A DNA stretch of 64,000 bases from Oscheius sp. JU75 (Eukaryota; Nematoda; Chromadorea; Rhabditida; Rhabditidae), in the NCBI GenBank assembly GCA_037178855.1, contig JASJZC010000007.1:930001-994000 (forward strand), read 5' to 3'. How positions within the stretch are numbered: position 1 is the first letter of the stretch; each line of letters starts with the position of its first letter. The notes beneath the pieces were generated by a model. It ran no database searches and was not told the DNA's origin. It saw only the letters and a program-made list of their open reading frames with translations. This document shows positions 1 through 10,004 of this stretch, piece after piece. The translations under genes and the position numbers were made by a program.

Positions 1-393
1 CACACTGATAAGCATTTGGATCAATTGGCTGGCCTATTCCCCAATTGCTATACGTGAAATTATCACCACTTGACCATGCCCAGCTAGAAGTCATCAGCCA
101 ATTGGCCCCAATCCAATAGGTTGGAGCAGAAGTATTTTGAGCAACAAAGGAAGAAATGAAGGAATTCTCAAAGGCATTGCTAATTGTAGCTAGATGCCCT
201 CCAATTGAAATGCATTGCTGTTCAGCTGTCAGAAAAGAGAGAGGTTGGGTCACAAGCTTGTAGCATCTAGAAGTGGTTTGAAATGGATAAAAATAAGGAC
301 CAACTTGTTGAAGTAACTCTCATAGACGGTACCTGGAGGGCAGTAGCCATAAGTAAGGGCAAAGAGAAAGAGGAGATGATAAACGGACTGCAT
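1..393 (-). pseudogene. C-type lectin (CTLD) gene, 5' part, with a reading-frame shift
   Basis: The minus strand starts with ATG at 393 and a hydrophobic secretion signal (MQSVYHLLFLFALTYG), followed by a Cys-Pro start typical of nematode CTLD proteins. The CTLD core follows down to position 1: RCYKL, then GGHLATI, then WIGANWLM and a Trp-rich WAWSSGDN stretch. These match the first cysteine, the first alpha helix and the WIG strand of the fold. The gene runs off the window, so the last CTLD cysteines are not visible. The signal exon and the CTLD core are in different frames; the shift lies near 315-335 and I see no convincing intron (a GT-AG interval of about 29 bp would be too short). Either a one-base indel broke the gene, or the splice is unusual. 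The family is secreted and often linked to innate immunity in nematodes. The family call is firm, the pseudogene call less so. Confidence 0.7.
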
Positions 394-420
394 TTCCTGT
401 ACTGGAAAAAGAAAACTCTG

Positions 421-522
421 CTATTTATAAGAGGCACTAAATGAGTGGGCGAATTTGCGATGAAAACAAAAAACCAGAAGATTGAGTGATATCGAGAGAA
501 GAGCCACAGTAGACCCTGATAA
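421..522 (-). promoter_or_regulatory. TATA box and GATA site upstream of the CTLD gene
   Basis: Reading the minus strand, TTATAAATAG (421-430) lies about 30 bp upstream of the ATG at 393. A TGATAA site lies at 517-522. The same pair recurs before other secreted-protein genes in this window. GATA sites of this form are bound by intestinal GATA factors in C. elegans; that role here is inference. Confidence 0.5.
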
Positions 523-616
523 GAAGGGCGTGTTAGTGATGAATAGGAGCTTCCGGTGGCAGACTAAAGATACAATTTTTTCTAATACAACCAGCCAAGC
601 TTTGAAAACTTCGGAT

Positions 617-737
617 CATAACTCGCTCAGAAGCGAAATCGCAAAAAACGCTCAATTACAAATTTGCAAAGGAGAACAATAGCTACAACTTTGCTGTTGA
701 ACATTTTTTAAAATCTGGCTTCTGGGGCGTGCTATGG
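617..737 (+). repeat. Foldback repeat R1, copy 1
   Basis: This is a ~120-bp imperfect palindrome. The left arm begins CATAACTCGCTC and runs to an AAATTTGCAAA centre. The right arm runs from CTACAACTTTG to GGGGCGTGCTATGG. The reverse complement of the right arm resembles the left arm base for base, so single strands could form a long hairpin. Further copies lie at 21886, 24417, 26405, 31411, 46321 and 50908, with half copies elsewhere. Confidence 0.7.
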
Positions 738-1149
738 CAAGTTTGGAATGAAGTCATAACCCACATCGAGAAAAAAACATCTAGTATCATCTGTACTCCC
801 CACGCACATTGATAAAGGTATAATCTGTTGAGAAGAGAGCCACTCTTATCAGTGTAATCTTTTGCAAAAGTCTGGAGAATCCTTGATCTTCTGTGGAGCT
901 CGCCTTGGGCAGGTTATCAAATCCAACGCTAGCCGCTTCTCGCAGTTATTACTATCCTTAATCAGGAGCACAGCTTCAATTTACAATTTCAGAAAGTGCC
1001 GTAGTGGAATTTTTAGAAAAAATACGGCATTACATGTGGAAAAGTATAGGAGAACATCTGGGTATGATAGGAGCAATTCGGCTAAAAATTTGGCTTGAGG
1101 CTCGACGTTCGAACTATCCAGGCTTCTAATTGGAACAAACAAAACTACA
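738..1149. other. No gene recognised
   Basis: AT-rich sequence with two GATA-type sites (near 810 and 846). The short open frames show no family features. I see nothing else here. Confidence 0.4.
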
Positions 1150-1151
1150 TA

Positions 1152-1769
1152 ATTACGGGCGCGCGCTATATCGTTAATAACTCCGTTTCTAAATGTTGGA
1201 CATATAGAATCTATGGTATAAAAATGTACCTCAGAAATTGGAGAATCAAATAATTAAACACACTTACACAATTGATTCAGGTGGGCTCGGTAACAAACAC
1301 TTCTAGGGTGCCGATTGAGACGGTTTAGTCACGGTGGTCGAAAATAAGCAAAAAAATAAAATTAAAGAAAACGATATCAGTTTATCATCACTTTATAGCG
1401 CATAAAAAATGAAGCGAGAAAAACACTTGCCCGCCTTTCTTTCGAGTGGGAACTTCGAGAAAACCATGATTTACTTGTTAGCCACTGCGCGACGAACTAC
1501 AGGTTGCATGGTTTTTTCCAAATTTGCAACACAAACCAATGTGAGAATGTGCCATTATTCATTATTTTTTATGCTCTTTTCAATGATACCAACCGCGCCC
1601 AGCTGTTCTCGATTCCCTAGATGTGATGCTTATAGACCCACCTGAATCAACTGTGCAAGTGTGATTAATTATTTGATTCTCCAATTTCTGAGGTACATTT
1701 TTATACCATAGATTCTATATGTCCAACATTAGAAACGGAGTTATTAGCGATATAGCGCGCGCCCGTAAT
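1152..1769. mobile_element. Non-autonomous DNA transposon (MITE) with long TIRs and TA target duplication
   Basis: The terminal inverted repeats are about 130 bp each (1152-~1285 and ~1640-1769). They start ATTACGGGCGCGCGCTATA and end with its reverse complement, differing by only a few bases. TA dinucleotides flank the element (1150-1151 and 1770-1771), as expected for a Tc1/mariner-type insertion. The ~350 bp between the arms has no transposase-like coding. It is therefore a foldback derivative mobilised in trans. Confidence 0.75.
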
Positions 1770-1771
1770 TA

Positions 1772-2400
1772 TGGCGCACCCTGTATGCTGTTGGCATGAT
1801 CTTCATCTTCCTGGACTGACGCCATATCCTGGTGGAATTGGAGGGAATAGGAAAGCTACAAGAAGACGCTGAACTTTGGAACTGAGGACGGTGACGGCTA
1901 AAAAAAATTGTGTTTGAATGAGATTATATATCTCTTCCTGTTTTCGGCAAATAAATTGTTTCGAAAGAAACAGTCAGTGTCTGACTTTCTGGCCTTTCAG
2001 ACTCAATACCCGAAAATATATCAACGTACCCCTTAACTTGAAAAACAAATAAATTGTCGACTATGAGAAAATTGTAAGTGAACATCGAGTTTGAGTCTGA
2101 ACTTATAGGAAAAAAATGAATATCTCTGCTAAATTTTTCATAATTAAATTAGTCATTTCCTGCTAGATAATTAGCGAGTAACTTTTATTAATGTCTTTGA
2201 TTCAAAGGAAAAGAAAAAGCGTTAGAAGACTGTTAGAAACACAAAACAAAACTTCCCGAAACCTCCCATGATTCTCACACCATGACCGGGCATGAACAAG
2301 CTTAGCGAAGTAGGTTACGGATAGTGTGGCAAGGAAAAAGAGTAGGAAACAACAAAACGCTCTTTTTTTTAATAGGTCTGGACCCAGAAAAAACTTTATT
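1772..2400. other. Intergenic; contains a short segment duplicated in inverse orientation
   Basis: The only structure I recognise is 1951-2021, which matches 4150-4221 in inverse orientation over about 70 bp. It lies downstream of the ShK gene and probably belonged to the same ancestral duplication as the 3331/3931 arms. No coding is evident. Confidence 0.5.
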
Positions 2401-3375
2401 TTACCCTACATATCTAGTGTCCGCGGGACACAGTCCACAAGTCCTTAGACAATACTGTTTTACAAAGGTCTCAGATTGTGTCATATTGCACATCTTCGTT
2501 TGACAGAAATTAGAGGTATCACGGCAGGGGCCGACTTGACACAGTCCACATTTTTTAGGACATTCAGAGGCTAAGGCATCTCTCCATTGTGGGCTCGAAC
2601 ACATGGCTGTAGTCACAGTTGCGCAGTTAAGTTTCGGATTTGGAGGATCCAAACAGTCAAAGTTGGGAGAATAGCACGAGTCTTCAGAAGTCTGGCAGCA
2701 GTAGCCACAATGCCGTGGACAAACCCTGATAGCCGCTTGTTTTAGCTGCGGATTGACCATGCCGAGCTCAGCGTATGTAGAGTCCTAAAATAGTTGTGAT
2801 ATTTTTCTTTGAAAGCAAGAGATGCTACGCTACTCTTGGGATTGAGAGGAAAGTGAACTATCGAATTGTACTCGCTAAATCAATAAAAAGGCGAAAATTT
2901 GACTTTTCTTCCGAGAAAGTACGGATGCCTGCAAGAACTTGTAATTTTCCAACTTTAAAGGACTGTAGCGGGTCCGACCACGATCTAATTGAAAAACTAA
3001 GTTTGAAGGGCTGTAGAGCTCACAGAGCTCAAATCGAAAAAGTAGCATACACTCGTTTCTTTTCACCTTAAACAAACCCCCGAGGTCAGATTTTCAAGCA
3101 AATCTGAAATCTTTCGAAGCCACACACTCACACACACAGAGAGACGCTAGAGCATTCTTGTCTAGAATCACCTGGAAGCATTTTTGAGGTCTCTCTCTTT
3201 TTAATCCTGTTGAAATTGAAGAACTACCAAACAACGTTGAGCAGTAGTCAATTGTATCCTTGCAATTGAAAGCCGAGCTATCGTAGACTCCCTGGGTTGT
3301 GCAGTTCTTGTCGAAGATGCCATGGACGGCTCCAAAGAAGAAAAGAATTGCAGCCAGCATTTTGCGTTTTTGCAT
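2401..3375 (-). CDS. Secreted multi-ShK (SXC) domain protein, two exons
   Basis: Exon 1 is 3172-3375 (start ATG at 3375) and exon 2 is 2401-2784. The junction is phase 0 and the GT-AG intron is ~390 bp. The product is 195 residues. It has an N-terminal signal (AAILFFFGAVHG) and then cysteine arrays ending in CPRHCGYC, CPKKCGLC and CLRTCGLC. These are three ShKT modules, each with the family's C-x3-C-x2-C ending; the first is split by the intron. ShKT modules are short disulfide-bonded units found in cnidarian potassium-channel peptides and, in nematodes, mostly in secreted proteins and metalloprotease tails. Domain membership does not by itself mean toxicity. A TATA box (3391-3399 on the minus strand) lies ~20 bp upstream of the ATG. 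Confidence in both exons and family is high. Confidence 0.88.
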
Positions 3376-3546
3376 AATCAGAGTGTCTTTATTTATAGAG
3401 GATAGCCATCAGGTGTGCTTACAAACACCCCCGCTTTTGCAGATTGCTTCAAGTTTATTCAGTTGCAAAATGGAGGCATGACCTCTGCATGACATTTGTA
3501 TCGAGGCTGAACTCTTGGCCGAACGAATGGTCTGAATACAAATAAA
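3331..3546 (-). repeat. Inverted duplication, left arm (promoter and signal exon of the ShK gene)
   Basis: This 216-bp stretch matches 3931-4146 in inverse orientation at the same length and with very few differences. It covers the upstream region, TATA box, ATG and first ~16 codons of the ShK gene. The spacer between the arms (3547-3930) contains a TTATCA GATA site at 3813-3818 that could serve both directions. Confidence 0.85.
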
Positions 3547-3930
3547 TCTAAATACCCTTAATCTTAAATACCATTGTCTAATCAGCAAGAGACATAGAGT
3601 AACTCATTGAAATGGGACGGTAGAAAAATGCAAATTCGCGTAAACCTATAGCTATTCGGCGCAACTATGATCATTGTTTCAGGGGCACTGGAGCAAGAAT
3701 AAACAATTTTACAATTTGCCACGGAACAGACTAAAATAATCAGTAATATGCTACAAAATTGAAATGTCAGTATCTGTCGGCACTTAAGTACCGTTGTCTG
3801 CATCTGCAAGTCTTATCAGGCACAATTCACACAAAGGGAGCAGCACAAATGAGACTTTCTTCAAAAACCAGGCTACGTATGGGGGCTATTAAATAATTTT
3901 ACGCTTTATGAAACTAATATGGTACTAACA

Positions 3931-4221
3931 TTTATTTGTATTCAGGCCATTCGTTCGGCCAAGAGTTCAGCCTCGATACAAATGTCATGCAGAGGTCATG
4001 CCACCATTTTGCAACTGAATAAACTTGAAGCAATCTGCAAACGCGGGGGTGTTTGTAAGCACACCTGATGGCTATCCTCTATAAATAAAGACACTCTGAT
4101 TATGCAAAAACGCAAAATGCTGGCTGCAATTCTTTTCTTCTTTGGAAGATATATATTTTCGGGTATTGAGTCTGAAAGGCCAGAAAGTCTAACACTGACT
4201 GTTTCTTTCGAAAAAATTTAT
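3931..4221 (+). pseudogene. Truncated head-to-head copy of the ShK gene's promoter and signal exon
   Basis: The right arm of the inverted duplication (3931-4146) repeats the TATA box, ATG (4102) and first codons of the ShK gene. At 4147 homology jumps to sequence matching the region downstream of the parent gene (1951-2021, inverted). The ShK-coding interior is therefore missing, as if a whole-gene inverted copy had lost its centre. The reading frame continues by chance to 4569 but no cysteine module follows. It could still be transcribed. Confidence 0.75.
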
Positions 4222-4399
4222 TGGGAAAGGCGGGTTACGGTATCGCCATGGCAGGAGCCTTGTCCAGGATTGCCGAGACCAGCGAGAATGTCAACTCTCC
4301 CTATGCGAAATTTCCAAATGGACATCAACGGAACGAGTACAAGGATCCAGTCAAGGTCACCCATTGTGTCGGAAATGGACGTGATCACAGGAATGAATA

Positions 4400-5088
4400 T
4401 ATGGACCGGTAAGCGTAGAGGTAAAAGGAGCGGACGATTTCCCGAACATCATCTGGGTCATTGGCAATTCCACCAATATTGTTACTCAGTTGCCTCAGGC
4501 TGGACCTCTCGATTTGATTCTTCCGTTGAGCCTTCAGTAGACATTTTCCTTATATCAAAGCCACCGTGAGACGCGATTGGTGTTTTGCCCTCAGATCTTC
4601 TTTCAAAGATTCCCTCAGGACTATTGAGGCTATCGAGAATTCCACGCGGCTGAGTCATCAGTTCGTGACGTCGTTAAAACAAATTCTTGGTGCGTAGAGA
4701 GATGAAAAACGATTTGGGAACAGGATCTGACGAGAGTTCCGCAGCAAAAATGAGAATTTCTCTCATGTCGTTGTAGCTTGTCGTTTGAACATCTTGGACT
4801 TGATCTTCCACAGCATACTTGAAAAGGCTCTTGTTCAGTTAAACTTTCGGAAATCCTAGGAGGTCGTTTTTGAGAGAAGGGCAGAGTCAGCTTGCCCATC
4901 AGGAGTCGGTGATCGGACGCGAATCGAAGCCTTCCTATTATATCTACGTGTGTGAACAGCTGTGGGGATGAGCACAGGATGTAGTCAATTCGCCGAGGAC
5001 AACCTTACAGAGCAATCTTTCCCCGAAAGCCGATCGCGACGTACTCTTTTGAACTGTAGGCGGTGTCAACGGTAGCTAGGAAGTCATC
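4400..5088 (-). pseudogene. RTE-like LINE, C-terminal endonuclease and linker part
   Basis: On the minus strand, 4800-5088 encodes the end of an APE-type endonuclease: RRIDYIL, then a SDHRLL motif that carries the catalytic histidine of the EEP fold. Further along, 4400-4630 encodes a basic linker (KAQRKNQIE, then DPDDVREIVRSFY) like the region between endonuclease and reverse transcriptase in RTE elements. Frames are interrupted by stops. The N-terminal half of the same endonuclease lies at 7290-7690, on the other side of a Tc5-like insertion. Confidence 0.65.
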
Positions 5089-5312
5089 TTACAAGGGAAG
5101 CCTTTCAACTTAAGTTGGACTTTGGCAACGAACAAGGTGCCATTCGATAGCTCTAAACATGGGTATAACGGGGTGTATTGCCAAATTCGCTTAATCCCTC
5201 CCTGGTCCGAGATATAACGTTTTTAAAAATGGCGCTCCCGTATCATCTCGACGTCTAAGCCGTAGGACCCGCCGTGATAGACTTCGAAGGCACCAAAAAT
5301 CATGGCAGCGTA

Positions 5313-5778
5313 TAGTCTATTTCCAACGTCCAGCGGCACCTGAATTTGAATGCTGACGGCACAGTATTTGCGCGCGAACAAAAAATTCCAAAACTTTGAA
5401 TTTTCTTCATTTTCCGCATACTTTTTACAAATTCTGACTGTGTAACTGAATTCTAGACATACATAAACCTACTTGACAACAAATTTAGGGGAAATATCTA
5501 AGAAAAGCGTTGGAAATGGTCAAAATATGTGTGCAGAGCCCCATTTTCGGCTTCCACGCATTTTTAGGCGTTTTTCTGGCAGATTTTTCTACAAAATGTG
5601 TGTCAAGTAGATATTCTTAGGCCCCGAATCCAATGCCAATGTTAAAACAACGAAAAAATGGCTGTAAACACTCAAAAATAGCGAATCTGAGCCCGGGGTA
5701 CTGTAATTTCCTCGCAAGACCTTTCGCATTCTACCTTTAAAGAATTCGTAAGTGCCGCTGGAGGTTGGAAATAGACTA
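5313..5778. mobile_element. MITE nested in Tc5-like copy A
   Basis: 466 bp with inverted ends TAGTCTATTTCCAAC followed by TCCAGCGGCAC, flanked by TA on each side (5311-5312 and 5779-5780). Copy B of the Tc5-like element has the uninterrupted sequence GGCAGCGTAGTATGG here, which is the exact empty site. The same MITE occurs in the opposite orientation at 54523-54989. No coding. Confidence 0.88.
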
Positions 5779-5929
5779 TAGTATGGTGGTGAGCGCGGTG
5801 GGCTGGGATGCAATTACTTGCTGGTTCGGATCCGCACGATTTTTTTTTTTTTACTTTTTTCGTTTTTTTTCTGTGACTATGTGCTTTGACTTTATGTTTG
5901 TTTTCACGACAGTGATATTGTCGCCGCTA

Positions 5930-6835
5930 ATTATATGCTGGATCACATCTGGAATGCTGACCAATCCGGATTCACCAAGGAACTCACGACTGCTAGAACT
6001 CTCGACATCAAAGGCAAGAGGAGTGTGGAACGCATCGTACAGACAGCTTCTGCTCTCACTCATTCTTACACTGTTTTTCCTATGATCAGTTGTAACGGGG
6101 TTTTGCGTGAGAAGCTGTATGTGGTGCTCCAGGAGCCTAATGGATTGTTCCCCAAGTTAGCGATCTTTTTAAAGTTAACAGTCTTTTTTATAGAAATGGC
6201 ATCTTCCAAACCAAAAACCTTGTCGTCCGTGCCAATAAGACGCACATCATGAACAAGGACCTCATGAGGGACTGGTTTGAGAATGTCGTTTTCGACTCTC
6301 CGCCAAACAAGATGTTGCTGTTGGTCGATTCGTGGCCGTCATTCAAGGATACGGACCTGATCCATTCTCTTGTTCCACCTGGCATGGACTTTGAACTACG
6401 CCATATCCCTGGCGGAGCCACCTCTATGATCCAGCCACTCGATGTTTATGGTTTTTACCATGTGAAAAAGTTTGTCAAGAGAGTCACAAGTTTTGCTCTG
6501 GCAAATCAAATCGATTTCCAAATAGCAGCAAGGGATAATCTACTCAAGGTCAGTTTTTCCATCAAACAAAGTCATATTTCTGTCAGGTAATCTCTTTGAC
6601 CCATCGACAATTCACTCATCACGCTTTCCATTCATTCTGGCAGTATAGTTGGTATGCGTCGGGCTACCAGGTTCTTCACCCTCCGCCTTTCAAAACCCCT
6701 GTTCAAATTTGTTTTCCAACTACTCCCCAGATATGTTCGATTGCAAATTGTCAAGGGTTTGGTTTTATACTTTGTCTCTTCTGTGATCAGTATTTCTGTT
6801 TCTCGCACTACATTATCCAATATCATTGGTGTTGA
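5930..6835 (+). pseudogene. Tc5-type transposase fragment: DDE and C-terminal domain
   Basis: The first part carries DHIWNADQSGFTKEL. A central exon (6249-~6548) carries LLLVDSWPSF, the second catalytic Asp region of DDE_1 transposases, then GGATSMIQPLDVYGF. A short intron (~6549-6582) leads to the last exon. That exon ends in a cysteine/histidine cluster (CSIANC, CLFCDQYFC, HYIIQYHWC) matching the Tc5 transposase C-terminal domain. The N-terminal DNA-binding part is missing and the frame between the first two blocks is unclear. It acts in cut-and-paste transposition when intact; this copy is defective. Confidence 0.78.
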
Positions 6836-7289
6836 AGTGGATTCGTTCACAAAAACAAAGTTTTTCCTGTTGAAGTTGTTCAAACTAACTTGATTTCCAA
6901 AAAGGCAATGCAGACATCTATTTAATGCCTTTCCAGGCCAAAGGGCGTCCGGCACCAGTTTCATAGTCACATAGTCAAAGTCAAAGCACATAGTCACAGA
7001 AAAAAAAACGAAAAAAGTAAAAAAAAAAATCGTGCGGATCCGAACCAGCAAGTAATTGCATCCCAGCCCACCGCGCTCACCACCATACTACGCTGCCCTG
7101 ATTTTTGGTGCCTTCGAAGTCTATGACGGCGGGTCCTACGGCTTAGACGTCGAGATGATACGGGAGCGCCATTTTTAAAAACGTTAAGCGAATTTGGCAA
7201 TACACCCCGTTATACCCATGTTTTGAGCTATCGAATGGCACCTTGTTCGTTGCCAAAGTCCAACTTAAGTTGAAAGGCTTCCCTTGTTA

Positions 7290-7690
7290 GATATATTCAG
7301 AACTCGCTGACGTCGGGCCATATACTCCAATGACCCTCATATTTCCTATGTTTGTTTTGACATCGAGCATCGAGACTCGGTAAAGGACTGGAAGCTGACG
7401 CATGAAGACCATCTGTTCGCAATGAATCCGGTCTGACCGTGATGTAGCAGCAAATGTCCTGTCGATTGCACGATTTGGCTTCCTCGTCCTCTTCTTTTGA
7501 CCTCACCTAGAGCAATTACATCGAAATCGACGTCGTGTAGAGCATCGTTCAGCTCGAGACGGGCGTCTCTTCGTAGCTTTCGGCAATACAGCGATCCGAT
7601 CCTTAGACGGAGCAATTCGGACATGTAGCGCCACCAAGTTGTCCACGCTACTGATGGGCGAGAGTAGTCTACTGTCTTCAATTAGAGACG
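7290..7690 (-). pseudogene. RTE-like LINE, N-terminal endonuclease part
   Basis: On the minus strand 7346-7681 encodes RIGSLYCRKLRRDARLEL and then FDVIALGEVKRRG, the start of an APE-type (EEP) endonuclease with its catalytic Glu. It continues with MRVIGVYGPTSA near 7300. The Tc5-like element cuts it just after this; the remainder is at 4400-5088. Frame shifts are present, so the LINE was probably already dead or decayed after insertion. Confidence 0.68.
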
Positions 7691-7729
7691 CGGAAGGAAG
7701 CGACTTTCTCCAGCGAATGCAGTAAACTA

Positions 7730-8550
7730 TTGGGTTGGTAAATAAGTCTTTTAGCTTTTTGTAAACATGTTCTTTTCCTTGTTTACGACAACGGCCGAGC
7801 TATTGGTTATAGCACCTCGTGTTGCTCATTCAATCTTCTACCACCACCATGCAAGACACCCCTTCCCTTGTTCTTATTCTCTATTCTCTGTTCGTTTTGA
7901 TCCGGACTATTGATGACCAGCCACCCTACGATCTGCGACATGAGTTCTTCAAAGGCACGAATGGAGCTGGGTGGGTCCAGGGCAGGCACCAAGTCCTGAT
8001 GTGAAACCTGACACCCATCAAAAGAAGATTATGCTCTGTGTTTTCTGGGATATCGAAGGAGTGGTGCATTGGGAACTGCTGGATGCTGGAACTACCCTTA
8101 CGGCTGCCATATACAGCCAGCAACTTGAAAAGGTTACCGTTGCACTTCATCAGAAACGGCCGCTGAAGTCGAAAGTCATCCTGCAGATGGACAACGCGCG
8201 CCCCCATGTTGCAAAACTCACTCGCTCCAAGATCCTCGACCTGGGTTGGGAGATTTTACCCCATCCTCCATACAGTCCAGACCTTGCCCCTTCCGACTAT
8301 TATCTGTTCCGGACCCTCAACAATGAGATTGGAGGACAACAGTTCGATTCCGACGGCGCACTCAAAACCTTGTTGACAAACTTCTTCGCATCGAAACCCA
8401 AGGCGTTCTACGAGCGTGGCATCCGTAAGCTACCCGTGAAATGGGCAGACGTGGTACATCATAATGGTAATAACAACGAATGAAAAAGTTATTTGGAAGT
8501 CAATAAATTTTTGCGTTTGAAAAAGCGAAAAGACTTATTTACCAACTCAA
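7730..8550 (+). mobile_element. Mariner-type element 1, internally deleted
   Basis: TIRs TTGGGTTGGTAAATAAGTC (left) and its near-perfect inverse at 8530-8550 are flanked by TA (7728-7729 and 8551-8552). At 821 bp it is shorter than a full mariner (~1.3 kb). The DNA-binding part of the transposase is missing; the catalytic part remains. Confidence 0.85.
7971..8483 (+). pseudogene. Mariner transposase, catalytic C-terminal part
   Basis: The frame shows the mariner hallmarks in order: VFWDIEGVVHWE (first Asp), QMDNARPH (second Asp), then LPHPPYSPDLAPSDYYLF, the D34D signature with the third Asp. The end, LPVKWADVVHHNG, is also typical. The HTH region before the first Asp is deleted; element 2 at 15024 keeps that region instead. 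The reading frame is open for 170 codons, so the copy is not old. Confidence 0.85.
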
Positions 8551-8879
8551 TATCTCCTCAGACTCCATGATGCCAACCAATTCTTTTGGATACGTTAGCA
8601 TCCAATTGTTCCGTAGCAACGAATAATTTGAAGCATTGTAAGCCGTTTTTCGGGGATGCATGTGCCATGATCTAAATTTCTGAAATCCTCAATTAATACT
8701 TCCAGTCCTATTGTCCAAGCGTCTGCTTAAGGTCGTCATTTAAAGTCTGACATATTTCCGGTCGTTTTCCAGTCATTAGCAGTCCTGTTATTAAAAAATG
8801 TCTACGGAACAGTGATCTAAATAAAATAAATTTCAAGTCGTTAAAAGATTTTGTTTCCTAGCGCATAAGCATCAACCTT

Positions 8880-9680
8880 AACCGTAACCGCTTCCCTCCT
8901 TCTCTGATCTTAGTTGTAGATCTGCTGCAAAGAGCTCAGGCGCCATGTAATTGTTGATTCCAGAACTGTAAGAAAGTTTTTTAAATATGAAAAAAAATCA
9001 CTTCTTTGTTATTCGAGTTCGATCACAACTCCTCGTGATATTTCTGATATTTTTAAAACTTCGTCATGCTTATCGAGCAACATGCTGAAATTTATGTTTT
9101 CAAATACAAAAAAAAACAATTAGACTTTTAGGGCTTCACATCTCGATGTAACTTTCCGTGGAGATATTGCAAGCCACGAGCTGCCTGAATAATCCAACTC
9201 CAAGCGGTAGAATAGTTATATTGGTGAGTAGAGTTATGGATCACTGAAAAAAATCTTTTTTTGAAATTATGGTTTTCTGCGTCCTCCCGGCCTCTTTTCA
9301 GGCCAGTTACTGACCACCTTTTGGTTTTTTTCAGCTTTTAGCGCATTTTCACTCCGTAATTTTGAGAAGTCGATCAAGCTGATGCACTGAACAATATAAA
9401 ATACGAACCAACTGGTCCCACAGGTTACGTTTTCATTTAAACTGAAAGTTTTATCGAATCTCTTACCATACGTATGCCTTCTCTCTTCGACTTTTGCTTC
9501 CATTAAGTGACATGCTCTCAGAGTGTAGCAGATATCGTCCAGCTTCATCGACAAAGAACTAAGTGTTCATTGTAAGCAAACCAAACCGGAGAATCCTTTC
9601 CTCAGGGAAATGTAGTAAATCCAGCTGAAAGGTAGCCATTTAGGAGAACTGGACTAGATTTGATGGTGAAACGCGGACGT
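8880..9680 (-). pseudogene. Decayed TAK1-like kinase, related to the gene at 43.3-46.0 kb
   Basis: Short stretches on the minus strand match subdomains of the kinase at 43329-45988. Near 9130-9220 lies RGLQYLHGKLHRDVKP (catalytic loop). Near 9030-9070 lies SMLLDKHDEVLKIS. Near 8930-8970 lies NNYMAPELFAADL (activation segment APE). The order is right for one minus-strand gene. The DFG Asp-Phe-Gly is not preserved and stops separate the blocks. It is a pseudogene relic, useful as an outgroup for judging the frameshift in the other copy. Confidence 0.6.
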
Positions 9681-9909
9681 TGTGACATCGATAAAAATTT
9701 GCTGCCAGGGAAGCGACGTTGTCTTTTGTGAGCATCTCGCTCCCAGCCAAATCCTAGACTACTGTAATCCTGTGATTTTTCCCTAAGATAAGGATCCAGT
9801 GACGAGTCTTATCATGTTTTCTGTCTAGTGGAACAAGTACGTCACTTTTTTCCTAGTGGAAAACGCCCTCAAATCTCAAATCAGCCAATCCACATCATCA
9901 ATACGTGCC

Positions 9910-9971
9910 TTATCAGTTAGATTTTATCAGGGCGGAGCAGAATATGCAAGCTCTTTGATTTCGTATATAAG
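9910..9971 (+). promoter_or_regulatory. Promoter of the CTLD gene: two GATA sites and a TATA box
   Basis: TTATCA occurs at 9910-9915 and 9924-9929, and TATATAAG at 9964-9971, about 35 bp before the ATG at 10005. The spacing fits a TATA-driven promoter with upstream GATA-factor sites. Confidence 0.6.
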
Positions 9972-10004
9972 CAGTAGTCTGAGTAGAGAGGGTCATACCG
10001 AACC

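Larger units (their letters stand above)
5092..7286 (+). mobile_element. Tc5-like transposon, copy A, inserted in the LINE
   Basis: Inverted termini start CAAGGGAAGCCTTTCAACTT and extend roughly 200 bp (5092-~5310 and ~7090-7286). The flanks give the 3-bp target duplication TTA (5089-5091 and 7287-7289) within CTTAG. This fits the CTNAG site with TNA duplication known for C. elegans Tc4 and Tc5. The interior carries the DDE and C-terminal parts of a Tc5-type transposase but has lost the N-terminal exon that copy B keeps. A MITE sits at 5313-5778. The copy is non-autonomous. Confidence 0.88.

Noticed and set aside
4102-4569. 155-codon frame starting with the ShK signal sequence
   Set aside because: Homology to the ShK gene stops at 4146. 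The rest is the inverse of downstream sequence and the opposite strand of a LINE, so the long frame is accidental.
6632-7051. Minus-strand 139-codon open frame (and its twin at 55745-55996)
   Set aside because: It lies opposite the Tc5-type C-terminal domain, which has the correct Cys/His pattern on the plus strand. The minus frame is a shadow.
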